This document shows positions 52,515-64,000 of a stretch of 64,000 nucleotides of DNA, piece after piece. A program made the position numbers and the translations under genes. Location: contig JAXRKN010000044.1 of the NCBI GenBank assembly GCA_038502055.1, forward strand, positions 12,111,501-12,175,500. Reading direction: 5' to 3'. Position 1 is the stretch's first letter. Each line of letters opens with the position of its first letter. The notes beneath the pieces were generated by a model. The model made no database searches, was not told where the DNA came from, and worked only from the letters and a program-made list of their open reading frames with translations. The stretch comes from Tanytarsus gracilentus (Eukaryota; Arthropoda; Insecta; Diptera; Chironomidae).

Positions 52515-55500
52515 CTTACGGTTTTTTGGCTATTTAATTTTTATTTTATCCTTTTAGGCGTTAATCGAATCGAATCAATGTCGGGATGGAAGACACAATC
52601 CTATTTGTAGATCATTAAAATCAATAAAACTTTTTTTCGTAGCTTCTCTGAAAAGACATAAAAGGAATGTGAGCGTTAGCAGGGAAATAAAACGAAACTT
52701 TTTTCAGAATGTAAAAAAACTTTCTCGTTCATCGACATTTTTTTTTGCTTTAGTCATCTGAAAACCATTACACACTGCCATGCGAAAAACAGAGAAATTT
52801 TGTTTCATTTTTACGTAAAATGAAAAAGTTTGATATTTTATTAGAGAAATAGCTTGGAGAAAAGAGTTGAAAATTTTAGTCATGACCAAAAATATAACAA
52901 ACTAAAAAAGTTATGTTTTTTTGGGTAATTTAATTAAATCAAATTTTAACATCACAAATTCCTTAAAAGTTCAAATTTTAGTCTTACTGTTTTTCTTCTT
53001 CAAAAACCATAAAAATTTTCTTTCTCTTACAGCAAACTTATTAATCATAATTTAACCTAATTAATCTCCATGCGCACCCTATCCAATTACAGAAACTAAA
53101 GACAAACGAGAGAAAAGCTAATAATTATGATTAAAAAGCTTTTCATCAAAACTTTTCATATTTTGACAAAGCCTCAGACAATATTCGAGTTGGCAGAAAT
53201 TTGAAATTTCATACAAATTCCCCGAAGGCGTGCTTACAACTCTACGCAATTTTTAAACTTTTTTAATCCATCCAATTTTCCAGAATTTGAGTTTTCGTAA
53301 AAAAATTCTCATCGATGCGAGAAAGAAGAAAATGCCCAGTTAATTTCACAATACAATCAAGTGAAAAGTTTTTTATCCTCAACGAGCACAAAAGCAGAAG
53401 CAAATTAAAAAAGTTTTTCGCTTGTGAAAAAAAAGTTGCCATCAAACTTTTGAGCAAAACTCAATCTATTTCGCCTTCACTTCGTTCGTTTCGATGATAC
53501 AGTTGATTGCATCACAAAAAAAATATTATTTTCCTCTCTCCGAATCCGATAATTGATATCTGGATGAAGGCAAAAAAACTGAAAGAGATTTTAGGTCAAT
53601 TTGACAATAAAAGTTGCTTTATGAGCGATGCTTTTAAAGTAATGACGCGAAAAATACTTTTAAATTCTGTTGAGTTGAGAAAAAGTTCTGCTGAATTTAA
53701 CCTTGAATTTTTGTAAGCGAATTTTAAGGCTTTGTCATCTCTGAAACTTGAGATAAACTTTTTGAGGGGAAGAAAAAGTGGATGGGGTTCGCAAATTTGT
53801 TAGTTAAGGGTTGTCATGTTTAAATTTATGAAGAAAAAAAAATTGAAAAATTAAAAAATTGTTTTGAGCATAAATTTTTGCATCATGAATCTAAAAATAA
53901 CTGAAGCGTGAAAAAATTTCTATACCTAATTTTATTTTCAAACAACGCCGATTTTATCGATTTTGGTAAATTTTCCCTCCTTTCCGAAAATAGACACAGT
54001 ATCTCGAGAGATGAACGGAAATATTTTTGGTAAACACTTAAAAAACATTCGTTCACCTTTTATGTTTAGTGTTACGGTTACTTTTCTCTTAAATTCTTCC
54101 GATTACATCGTAAAATTTGTGTGCATGAAATTTTTATGGAATTCTTATCACTTTATAAAAATTTTACATTCTGCAGATGCCATTCACGGATAAAGCAGAT
54201 GAAACAGTTTTAAATAAAGTCGATTATTTTCGACAGTAAGTTCAACGACAATAATCAATTAAAGGAAAGTGCAAATAAATCATCAGAACCAATTATTTGA
54301 GGGCTGCTGTTAAAATAAACAACACACAATGAAATAATCACATTGTCCTTAATTTATTGATATGTGTTTAATGCTCGACACTCTCACCATCTTTGTTCAG
54401 AGACAGGCGGTAATAATTTTGTTATTGTTTGCACAAAAGATTCAAGCCATTGTCTCTTTCTCTCCCTAAACTTTTCTCTGTACATTTAGTTTCTCTCCTA
54501 AGTTTTTGTAATCGATATTAAATACCTTGATTTATATCATTTTCATTAATTTTTTTATGTTTTAATGTTTTTTAGGGACGTAAATAATTAATTTTTGAAA
54601 TTACTGGATTAAAAAATTGCGCTCACATGTTAAGTTCAAATAAAAGCAAGTAAGTTGTTTATTTACAACATGACCTAACTTTAATCGGATGATTTATTTT
54701 ATGTAGTAAATCCATTTTATAGCCAAAACAATAAATATTGTATTAATTTACGATACCATCGAGATAAGTCTCAATGGAACCTCATGGAAAGACTTTTAAA
54801 GCTCAATTTAAAAATGCTTTTAAAGATTAAAATGAGGACAATGGAGAGTGAGGAAAAAAGGTCATGGATAAATTTTTTGTCGTATCTCAATTTGACAATC
54901 TATTTTACATGAAGGTCACCAATAAAAAATCCAGAACATTTTTTACTATAGACTGGCCACTTTTGAAGCTAATCCCTCATAAGTCTCTCTCTGAATCCTC
55001 ACCAGATGATGGTGATTAATTTAAAGCTAATTTGTCACACTCGAAAGTTTTTCTTCAGGATAAAGGCAGTTGGTAATGTCACAAAACTTACCCTTTTCAC
55101 TTCCGAATTAATCTACTCGAGCATATTTCAATCAAATTTAGCCTGGAAAATTTCTTAAATCCAATTTTAGTCACAAACGTTCACTTAAAATTTCTTTCCG
55201 CGTGTTTTTAAACAATTTTTTCACACCCTAATAAAAGTGAGAGAAAGTTTTTAATTCTTGACTCAACTTGGCACTTCCTGTTTGTGATCAAAAGAAATAG
55301 AAAAAACTTTTCTCTCTTTTTTGGCAAAAAAAATCTTTAAAAACTTTTTTGCTTTCGCTTCAACAAATCACTTTTAATCCACACCGAAATGCTAATCCTC
55401 TTTATGGACACACTTTGCAATGCGTCTGAATGACACGAAATCACAATTATTTATGGTGTGAGAATAGTTTGAGTAAAGAATTTCAATTTTTACCACTGAA

Positions 55501-57055
55501 AGTACACGCGCAATGCCTTTCTCCTTCTTTCACGTCTTATCGATTGAAAATCTTCTCCGCAACTGAGCTTTCACATTTTCATTCTCTCTGTTATGATGTG
55601 GATGTTGCTTCCAGTGGTCCATAGCATTTTTCCAGCGAGAAAACGCGTGGAAATCTGGAAAATGGAAAATGCTTTAAAGGTCATTCGGAAAAACGTAAAC
55701 AATCTAATACTTTGAGTGCGTTTTCACTTGTAATGTGCGCGATTAAAAATTATTTTTTTATGTTAACTTTGATGAATTAAAAATTTGTTAAGATTTTATG
55801 TTTCGCTAAAATTAAATTAAACGTCTTGTCGACCAGATTTTTTTTACTCTAAAAATATAAATTTTAAATCTCATGAATTTTTTAAAAGTTTCAAATTTAT
55901 CTGAAAAATAAATTTTCATCTTCTTCATCGATCAAACTCTTTTAATTTCCTTATTTTTATAGCAAACAAACTTCACTCGCTGTAAAAGCAAAATAAAATT
56001 TGCAATTCAAACAAATTTTCCATCTCATGTTCCACACAGCAAAAAAATCTTATTCGCAAGAATAAATTTTTCTACATCCACAGATACAAATTGGATTTGA
56101 ATAATGAGAGAGTTAGGTATTTGAGTTTTAAATCCGATTAAGAGAATTTTATAAATTGTTCTCGAGTGATTTACTGATTTTTTAAGACGATTTAACGGGT
56201 TAAAGCTCTCTCAGACATTTCAATGTTGATTTCGAGGTAATTTCATCATTCGACGCTTAAAATTTTCCACTCAATTACCTGAGTGACTCTTTTCAAGTGA
56301 CATCCACCGTCATGCTTTACATCTCGTTTTAAAATGCTCGCATATGACTTTTGATAAAGTTCACTTTCATTTCACTGATGAAGAATCACTTGCTTGCACA
56401 CAGCGTGCGCTCCATATGTTACTCTCTCATTCGCTAACAAGGATGAATTAAAGTGAAAATATGAGAGGATGGAAAATGAGAAGTCTATGAAATATGAGAT
56501 TGCCGCTCGTGTATAAATCATAATTTGCAGAATGTATGATGCACACGAGAGATGTTTAAATGATGTGCATGAAGAGAGTGCTCCTATATATTTACACATT
56601 GTAAGTAAGTAATTGATATTAATATCCTAGAAAATGTTGAAATTTCACAGCTACTCGGTCATGAAAGGCTAATGAAATTTGTTGGATGACTCGAGACCAT
56701 TATCAAAATGAACATTTCACTGTTGAGGGATTTGTAAGATTAAGTTGACGTTGTTTGTTTTAATTAAATTGATGATTGACAAAAATTATTTTAATTATTT
56801 TTAAGTTATAATTTAGATTTATAATTTACCCTTAAAAATTAAAAGCGCTTAAGTAAAATTTCCAAAATAAATATTTCTTTCGCTACAACACAAACTTTAT
56901 TAACGTTTACACATAGAAAATCTCTTGACAACTCTCGTTAGTTACCGTAACATACACAAACATGTTAAGTATGAAGAAATATGAAGTTCCATGATATTTT
57001 TTGCATGTACACGTTGAATCCCTCATCTACTTCTGCACATTCACATGAGAGGCGT
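52515..57055. other. Intergenic region, 4.5 kb, upstream of the EGF gene
   Basis: AT-rich. It should hold the promoter and any non-coding leader exons of the EGF gene and the 3' flank of the Chibby gene (minus-strand AATAAA at 56896-56901). I recognise no other coding sequence, RNA gene or repeat. Confidence 0.5.
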
Positions 57056-57409
57056 CTATAAATTTTCTTCTCGTTCTTCTTCTTTCTCGCCTTCACTCCG
57101 TTCACTCGTGAGCAAATTCAGCATGATTTTCATTTTCAATTCGAGGACTCGCTTCTCATGTTCCAATTTGTGATTTTCCTTCAACACTTTCGCGACCTCG
57201 TCGATGTTTGATGTTTGTTTTTTGTTCAAATTAATCCAACATCCGTCGATGAAGTGAAGCTCATTATCGACATTGAGTTTCAACTTGATATTTTTAAAGT
57301 CATTAATTTCTTCATCAACATTGAGTTTTTCCACAGCATCCAATCTGCCTTCTCTCGGCTTCGATGGCTTTAAGGTGAATTTACTTTTCCGATGTGGAAA
57401 AATTGGCAT
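57056..57409 (-). CDS. cby: Chibby homologue
   Basis: A single uninterrupted frame of 117 residues, from ATG at 57409 to stop at 57056. It begins MPIFPHRKSKF, the basic MP[FLI]F-type start typical of Chibby. It then has a central [LF].F.DG.WI motif (LHFIDGCWI) and a C-terminal coiled coil (KENHKLEHEKRVLELKMKIM) ending in an acidic EEEREENL tail. Length and order match the family, usually 110-130 residues. Chibby is a conserved coiled-coil protein of the basal body and transition zone. In vertebrates it also antagonises beta-catenin; in flies its clear role is ciliary. It lies head-to-head with the SCLT1-like gene across 236 bases containing an X-box. Confidence 0.88.
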   Translation of the reverse strand: MPIFPHRKSKFTLKPSKPREGRLDAVEKLNVDEEINDFKNIKLKLNVDNELHFIDGCWINLNKKQTSNIDEVAKVLKENHKLEHEKRVLELKMKIMLNLLTSERSEGEKEEEREENL

Positions 57410-57477
57410 TTTAAATTAAACTTGATTACAAATTCACAATTTTTATTTTTTTACCCCTCAGGTGGCCCAAACAAAGA

Positions 57478-57491
57478 ATTGCCATAGCAAC
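57478..57491 (+). promoter_or_regulatory. X-box (RFX transcription factor site) in a bidirectional promoter
   Basis: ATTGCCATAGCAAC matches the consensus RYYNYY-N2-RRNRAC at every defined position and is a near-palindrome. It lies 69 bases upstream of the Chibby start and 155 bases upstream of the SCLT1-like start. RFX factors control ciliary genes in insects and nematodes through such sites, and both flanking genes are ciliary by homology. Confidence 0.8.
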
Positions 57492-57645
57492 CATTGGCAT
57501 CGTGGTGGTGAACGAAAACAAAAATTTATCGAATAATTTTTAATTATTCGAAATTCATAAAAACGCAGTAAGAGGAAAATTTTAATGCTGGCAGACTGTT
57601 GTGGTGCAATTAATTGTAAATCATTTGAGCATAAAAAAGTTTTCG

Positions 57646-59415
57646 ATGGATGAGAATCGAGGAAATCGATCGCACGATGAGAATCTTAATACAAGTATGC
57701 AGTGAGTATTTTTTATGAAGATCTCTTGAACTCCTTCAATGTTGAATTAATTTAACGTTGCAGGGAAATTTTCAGCTTGATGAACAGTTACGAGCAATTA
57801 GTGGCTGATATTCAACTCGAAGCGAAAAACTTTCAAGAGGAAAATCGTCAATTGCGCAAAAATCTTGCATCAATAATTGAAGAAAATAATCGACTTCGAA
57901 ATAGGAATGGAAATATGATGGAGGATTTGGTTGGCAATTTTCGGCGTGATTACATCGACATGGCAGAAAAAATATTTCGCAATCTGCGAGAACAATTTAT
58001 TCTTTGTCAGAGAGTAAGTTGAGCAAATTTTCAGAGGGCGATAAATATTGTACTGGAGCTTTTTATGAAAGACATTTTGATGAAGATGGCTGAAAATGAT
58101 GAGCAATATTTATTAAGCTATAAAATTTTGATTGTATGTGTGAGGAAATTTTAAAGTAAAATTTCTAATTGTTAAAAATTTCCGCCACTTTCATCCTAGT
58201 CGAATCCAATTTATAACATTTTTTGATGCACATCACTCGGAAGCAATTTGTGCCTCGGAGCATCTCAAATAACGTACATTATCACATGCAATAAACTTAA
58301 TGCTACATTTTTTCTTTTCTTATATGTAAAACCATCAGGAGAAGGAAATGTTTGAAGCTTTATATAATAGAACAGCAAAAGTGCTCGAGAAGGAAGTTCC
58401 AATGAACTCGATTGTTAAAGTAAAATTTTGCAAATATTTCCTTGAGATATTTTTAATAAAATTCCTTTCCACAGTTGCGAACTGATCATAGTCTTGAAGT
58501 GAAACGTTTAAAGGAGGAACTTCTCAGTAGTCAACTGGAGTGTGAGAAGCAAACAAAAATGAACAAACTCATGCAGATAAACATGAGAAAAATGCTCGAG
58601 AAGTTGGAATCTGTCCAAGCGAGCAATAAAGCATTAAGCGATGCCAACAATGAGCTCAATGAAAAGATTAAACAACTCGAGACGGAAAAGAGTGAAATTG
58701 AGCAACTTCTCGAGGAATCGAATGAGCTTAATAAAGAGCAAATGAAAAAGTCGACTGAGTCATTTCAGCGAATGCAAGACTCGATTAAAGTTGCCGACGA
58801 AGCTATGGAAGAAGTTCAGCAGCTCTTGCACGAAAAAAAGCTCATTCAGGATGAGTACGATAACTTGGCGCGTACTATTGGCGGTGTAATTGAGGAGGCA
58901 GCCGAAAGAGTCGACAAAGACATAGAGGAATTGAAAATGAAGCATCAGCATGAAATGGCATCTGCCAAAATTGAAATTGAACATCTCAACCAGACCGTCG
59001 TGTATGAGAGAGAAAAGACGAAATCTGCAATGCAGCAATACAAAGCGCTCGAAGAGAAATTGAACTCTCAAGACACACAACACTCATTCCTCAGCAAGGA
59101 CTTGGAGCTCGCATTGAAAATTCTGGTAACTATCATTGTTAATTGTTAATCTCAATTTCACTCACGAAAATTTATTTTATTAAGTCGGATACGGAGGAGA
59201 AACTTGCAACGATGAAGAGTGCCATTAGCGAGGAGAAACACTCAAATAAGCTGTGCCAAAGTGAAGTTGATAATCTTAAATTGATAATTGAAACTCAAAA
59301 AAGGACGAAAGAGAAATGGAAAGATGCCATTCTAGATATGACTAAAATAATTGACAAGAAAGTGAAAGAATTGCTGGAGGAAAATCATAAATTGAAATCG
59401 AGAAGATCTCTTTGA
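57646..59415 (+). CDS. Sclt1: SCLT1-like distal-appendage/transition-zone coiled-coil protein
   Basis: Five exons: 57646-57701, 57764-58013, 58339-58419, 58475-59125 and 59185-59415. They give 422 residues. The start is the ATG that begins MDENRGNRSHDENLN and splices in phase to QEIFSLMNSYEQ. Nearly the whole protein is coiled coil with Glu/Lys/Leu heptads. Two stretches resemble the C-terminal half of SCLT1: RTIGGVIEEAAERVDKDIEE, with the following helix, and TQKRTKEKWKDAILDMT near the end. SCLT1 (sodium channel and clathrin linker 1) sits at centriole distal appendages and is needed for cilium docking. The protein is shorter than vertebrate SCLT1 (about 690 residues). The shared X-box promoter with Chibby supports a ciliary role independently of the weak coiled-coil similarity. 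AATAAA occurs at 59461. Confidence 0.68.
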
Positions 59416-59687
59416 ATTTAAATTGTTAATTAAATTGTATTTGTTGATTAATTTATTGGAAATAAATTCTATATTTTTTTTAAATCATGCTGCATTCACT
59501 AAATTTTCTAAAAATAACGACTTTTTTCAAATTTCAACTCACTGAAGTGTAAACAATTTTTTTAAAACCTGGATTTGAATATATTTTAAATTTTAATTCG
59601 CACAAGTAACTAATAAAGCTTAACTAAACAAATTTAAAAAAGATTTCATCTCAACTTGAAATAAAATTTGCATTTTCTATTTCCATT

Positions 59688-59730
<43 letters not shown>

Positions 59731-60990
59731 TGTAATTTAATGCCATTTGTTAATATAAGATAGGAACGTCAGCATGTGTGAATAAGAAAATCATCAACTT
59801 TTGATTAAATTTTCAATCACACTTCAACTGCTTATCATTTTTGATAGAAATAAACTTGCTTCTTGCACTTTGAGTTTATTTTTAATTAGTGCTGATTCAC
59901 TTAGCATTTGCATTTATTTAAATAAAGTGCTTGAAGTAAAATTAGCATTGAATTTTTGGGAATGGAAAATTTTGTTGAGCTCTGCTGCAAATGTGATTAA
60001 GATTTGTATGAAAATTAAAATTGACATCAGACAAGAAAAATTTCAGCAGGAAAAACTTTATCATGTGAAAATGTTTACGGTTGTGACTTGAAATGAGTTT
60101 TGATTTTTAAGGTTATTTAAAGTTCAAAACATCCATAAATATTTTTAAAATTCAAAATAATTTAAAATTCTAAAAAAAATTTATGAAACAAATTGTGTAT
60201 TTTTAAAAGCTATAAAATATGAATTTAAATTAAAAACGCTGATTTTTTTTCACTCGAGAAAAATCTCTCTTTACCCTTAATGAACTCAATATTTCAACCT
60301 TCACATGAATGAGGTTCACTCAAATGGAATAAAAAAACTCTTTCCGTCATACGTGCATTATAACCTAACTAACTATGCGAAAGAAAGAATAATAAAATTT
60401 TCTCATAAAAAATGTGCATCATACATAGAGAAGAAAAATAATAATGAGAACAAGAGAAAAAATGAAAAGTATGAAACTTTTGAAACAAAAATCGAGGAAG
60501 AAGACAAGTTCAAGCTTCATAAAATTCTTTGTTTAAAAATTCTTCAGCATATGTGAGAAAATTTGTTGAAAATCTTTGAGATGAAATTTTAGGCAAGAAG
60601 GCAAATGATTAGGTTATTGAGGTTAAGAGGTTTGATTGAATTATCTCAGATTGTAGATCAAAGTTTAATAGCATAACAAGATAATATGATTTGAATCTTC
60701 GGAAGGTTTATAAAGTCTATAATGATTCTCAGATGAACTTTAAACACATGAGAAAATTTTAAAGAGTCTTACCCTTGTTTAATTTTCAATCACCATTAAT
60801 AACCAATTCAATTAATTAATTTTTAATAAATTTTCAACGATTGAAAAAAGTTTAAATCGATATTTTTTAATACTTAATGTCAGTGTGACAAAATTCCCAT
60901 CGTGTATTTTACAATCCATCCAACCCTCACCTCATTAGTTTATATTCAACTCTCGTGCATTCAACATCAAGGATATAATAAGTGAGGAAG
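59416..60990. other. Intergenic region, 1.6 kb
   Basis: Contains a (CT)n microsatellite at 59691-59727. Otherwise AT-rich with no recognised gene. The open frame at 60305-60556 is Lys/Asn-rich low complexity without support. Confidence 0.5.
59691..59727. repeat. (CT)n microsatellite
   Basis: About 18 uninterrupted CT units, visible directly in the sequence. Confidence 0.95.
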
Positions 60991-63127
60991 ATGGTATCAG
61001 TGGATGGTGAGTGGCACTTGATTCACTAATTAACATCGAAATAATAAGTTATGAATGTCATCTGCAGCATCAAGTGACGAGAGTCCACTCGAAATGTTCT
61101 ATGGCAACTCGACGGTATTAATTAGTGGCGGAAATGGTTTTCTTGGATCTGTGCTCATCGAGAAACTGCTCCGTTGCTTTGACATTGCGAAAATTTATCT
61201 TCTCATGCGTGCAAAAAATGGCGAAAATGTCGAGAGGAGGATGAAAAACTTTCTCAATGAGACTGTAAGTGATGATGATAATTTCCGACATGATTTGCAA
61301 TTTGCATTTTTCCTTACTTCAGATTTTTGATCATTTGAGGCAAACTAACCCAACTGTGCTTCAGAAAATTGTTCCTATGGAAGTTGATTATGATGCTCAC
61401 AACTTGGGATTGGAGAGGAAGAACTTGAGTCGAATTCAAACCGAGGTTGAGGTAATATTTTGATGAGTCTCGTGTCTGACTCTTTTAAAAATTTGTGGTC
61501 TGGAAGTTCCATAATCAAAAACTACCTTCATCAATTTCAAACAGATTGTGTTCAATGTTGTCGCCTCAGTACGTTTCAATGAGCCCCTTGATGACGCCAT
61601 TCAAATCAACTTTCTCGGCACGAAAAAGGTTGTCAAGTTGGCACAAGAAATCGAGAGACTAAAAGCTTTGGTTCATGTATCGACTCTATATTCAAACTGT
61701 AATCGGGAGGATATTGACGAGAGAATCTATGATCATATTCTGAACTATCATCAATTGATTCCCATTGCCAAGGTCTTCAGGCATGTGAGGGATGACAAAC
61801 AAGTTGTGAGAGATGTAGTTTTCCAAAACTTGCCAAACACATACACACTAACGAAGCATTTCGCCGAAAAGCTTGTTTATCATGAGGCTTTTTATATGCC
61901 ATGTGGTATTTTTCGTCCACCAGTTGGTGAGTTTTCAAAGGATTAACAGAAAATCTCAATGACCATTTTTGCTTGTAGTAATTCCGAGCTACAAGGATTT
62001 TCCAGGATATACAGACAACATAAGCGGACCGACAGGAATAATCGTTTGGGCACATCGTGGTCTAGTGCACACGATCTTTGGTGACTCTTCAAAGCAAGCG
62101 TTTCTAGTTCCTGTCGATTACTGTATTAATGCCCTCATTACAAGTGCTTGGGATATTCATGAAAAGTGAGTTAAATTTCCTCATTTTATTTTGATTCAAA
62201 GGGTGTGAAACTGAGGTAAATTCATAGCATATTTTACTTGACTCAAGATTCAAAATCTTTTTACTTTACATAAGCTTTCAACCCTTTACTAACATTTTCT
62301 TTCATAGTTTTCGTGAGAGAATGCAAAAATGTGGTAAAATTCCCATCTACAACTACATTTTTCAGGAGAATAACCTAAAATGGGGTGAACTAATGGAGCT
62401 CGTGCCTCTCGGCTTTCATGAACCACTCGAGAAGTGCATGTGGTAAGTGAGTGTGTGTATGCATGTGAAATGTACTCTCCGACTTTGACAAGTGCTCACA
62501 TGAAAGCAGACAAAATAATGAGATTAAAAATTTTACACATCAAAGGAAAAATTTGCTTTTAGGTACTACTCATATTTCATCGTTCGGTCAAAAGTTGCCT
62601 TTAAAATCTTAAATTTCATTTATCACACGATTCCTGGATGCATTATGGATCTTGTCGCTCTCGCTTTCGGCAAAAAAATGATTTATCGTCGTGCATATGA
62701 AAAGACGGAAAAAATTTTGATTATCATGTCATATTTTGGTTTACGCGAGTGGAAAGTCGACAGCAAAAATGTTCGTGCGATGGCTGAGAAAACGAAAAGT
62801 TTTAGAAATCATTTGGACTTTGACATGCGGAATGTCAATTGGCGGGAATATTTCGGCACATTCATTCCGGGAATCAAGCGATATTTTTTTAAAGAAAGCA
62901 TGAACAACTCGAATCGAATCAATGAACAATATCAATGGTAAATATCGCAGGTGCAAAACAGGAAATTGTATCAAAATTTTTCTTCCTCTCTTTCCCGCAG
63001 GATGCGACGTGTTCATGTCATATTGAAATATTTGATTTATGCAATTCTCACGAGAAGAGTGTGCAAAATTCTGCAGTTTGTGATGCGCATCACAATGTCG
63101 AAGCTTTACATAAAAATGATCAAATAA
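60991..63127 (+). CDS. Fatty acyl-CoA reductase
   Basis: Eight exons: 60991-61006, 61068-61264, 61323-61451, 61545-61926, 61979-62165, 62308-62442, 62563-62937 and 63001-63127. They give 515 residues, the usual length for insect FARs. The NAD(P)H-binding Rossmann motif is SGGNGFLG (25-32), where most relatives have TGATGF.G. The short-chain-dehydrogenase catalytic pair is Y214 and K218 (YTLTK), with an upstream Ser/Thr in VHVSTLYS (157-164). A sterile domain follows, with a hydrophobic, Arg/Lys-flanked C terminus likely to anchor the protein in the ER or peroxisome membrane. FARs reduce fatty acyl-CoA to fatty alcohols for cuticular lipids, waxes or pheromones. The start chosen is the five-codon first exon (MVSVD) that splices cleanly; an in-frame ATG at 61055 within the first intron is the alternative. 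AATAAA occurs at 63212. Confidence 0.92.
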
Positions 63128-64000
63128 AAAAGAAATCCTTGAGGGATCGGGTTGAAAGCAATTCATTTTGATGGATTTTAGATTAGATCAATATTTGCAC
63201 AGGATTTCTAGAATAAAATTTCGTCAGAAAATTCTTAAAATAAAATTAATTTAAATTTCATATTTTTGCAAAAAAAATTTTAATAAAAATATTTATATGA
63301 CTAAGCAAAAGCAACGTAATTTTCTTTTAAAAAGAAAAATTTCATATCTTCTTCAATTTATGAATATAATGAATTTGTCTCTCACTGATTTCATGTTTTG
63401 ATCCTTTTGAAGGATTTATTTTTAACTCATCTCTATGCACATCCATTTAAGCATTTTTCAACACTTTATTTACCCTTTCAAATAATTTTCTGAACTATTG
63501 AAATATTTACTGTTTTCTATACATTATAAATTATTAAATTGATTAAAAAATTGAAAGAATAGAAAGGAGAACTTTTTAAAATTTTCTACTTTTTTTCAAT
63601 CTAAAAGAGCTAATAAAGGAAGAAAATTTTCCTTTTTTAATTTAGCGAAATTAATCATACAACAAATCATCATAATGCAAAATGAGGAGAAAAAAATCTC
63701 TTCATCCTTTTCATTTTCTTATAATTCCCTCTCCCACAATTTTGCATGTCATCTTCATTGCTACGTGTTTTTTAAATACGACACAGTTAGTGCTAATGGC
63801 GTCTTCTGCTATTCCACCCACACTCTGCATGACATTCTTTTTTACAGTGTTATGAGCACATTATAATTTGATTGTATTCCTTCGCACACACGTCTTAATG
63901 CTTAAGCGAATATATAAGGAGAGGAAAATCTCTCGCATAATCGTCAAAAATTATTGTTTACTCATTGAACGAGAGTGCTTGTTTGTAATCACATCGCTTT
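63128..64000. other. 3' flank of the reductase and window edge
   Basis: AT-rich. Carries the reductase poly(A) signal at 63212-63217. No exon was recognised before the end of the window. Confidence 0.5.
63911..63918 (+). promoter_or_regulatory. Possible TATA box near window end
   Basis: TATATAAG in a purine-rich context, 80 bases from the window end. It could belong to a gene that starts beyond the window. It may equally be chance in AT-rich DNA. Confidence 0.2.

Noticed and set aside
60305..60556. 83-codon Lys/Asn/Glu-rich plus-strand frame
   Set aside because: Low complexity, no similarity, no splice or promoter signals.
61055..61067. Alternative ATG start for the fatty acyl-CoA reductase
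   Set aside because: The sequence overlaps the acceptor TCTGCAG; the upstream five-codon exon with a good GTGAGT donor splices in frame and was preferred, though both N termini are similar in length.

Overview
The window is animal nuclear DNA from an insect, most likely a dipteran. It is strongly AT-rich. Every recognised gene is split by short GT-AG introns of roughly 50-100 bases plus a few multi-kilobase ones. The gene content (an ionotropic chemoreceptor, an EGF protein resembling Drosophila weary, a Chibby homologue, a fatty acyl-CoA reductase) is insect-like. A lower fly such as a midge is plausible, but the species cannot be fixed from the sequence. Exon models were built by hand from frame continuity, splice signals and family alignment from memory.

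Layout. 1-9833 (+): the 3' part of an MFSD6-type major facilitator gene whose 5' end lies outside the window. 9973-11970 (-): a cluster of three tiny two-exon genes, each with a signal-peptide exon, a phase-0 intron and a TATA box; their products are small secreted peptides I do not recognise. A short retroposon with a 25-base target duplication sits at the poly(A) signal of the third. 15576-19694 (+): a ferric-chelate-reductase-1-like protein with a reeler domain, FOUR DOMON domains instead of the usual one, and a cytochrome b561 core. 23952-24965 (-): an RSPH1-like MORN-repeat radial spoke protein. 25382-27300 (-): a divergent ionotropic receptor. 30421-52514 (-): a 13-exon, seven-EGF single-pass membrane protein with a long Ser/Thr-rich head, spanning 22 kb. 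57056-57409 (-) and 57646-59415 (+): a head-to-head pair encoding Chibby and an SCLT1-like coiled-coil protein, sharing a 236-base promoter that contains a perfect RFX X-box. 60991-63127 (+): a fatty acyl-CoA reductase.

Between the genes lie small mobile elements: a 162-bp MITE with an 8-bp target duplication (23227-23388), a repeat with inverted GTGTAACCCAC ends (27736-28122), and three copies of a Helentron-like element with a 120-bp internal minisatellite (28387, 42765 and 43843). The last copy contains a GC-rich patch and a run of single-base deletions that look like an assembly fault.

Three of the genes (Chibby, SCLT1, RSPH1) belong to cilium/flagellum biology. The first two are probably co-regulated through the shared X-box. 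The secreted-peptide cluster and the multi-DOMON reductase are the least conventional content. No RNA genes, CRISPR arrays or bacterial-type features were seen.
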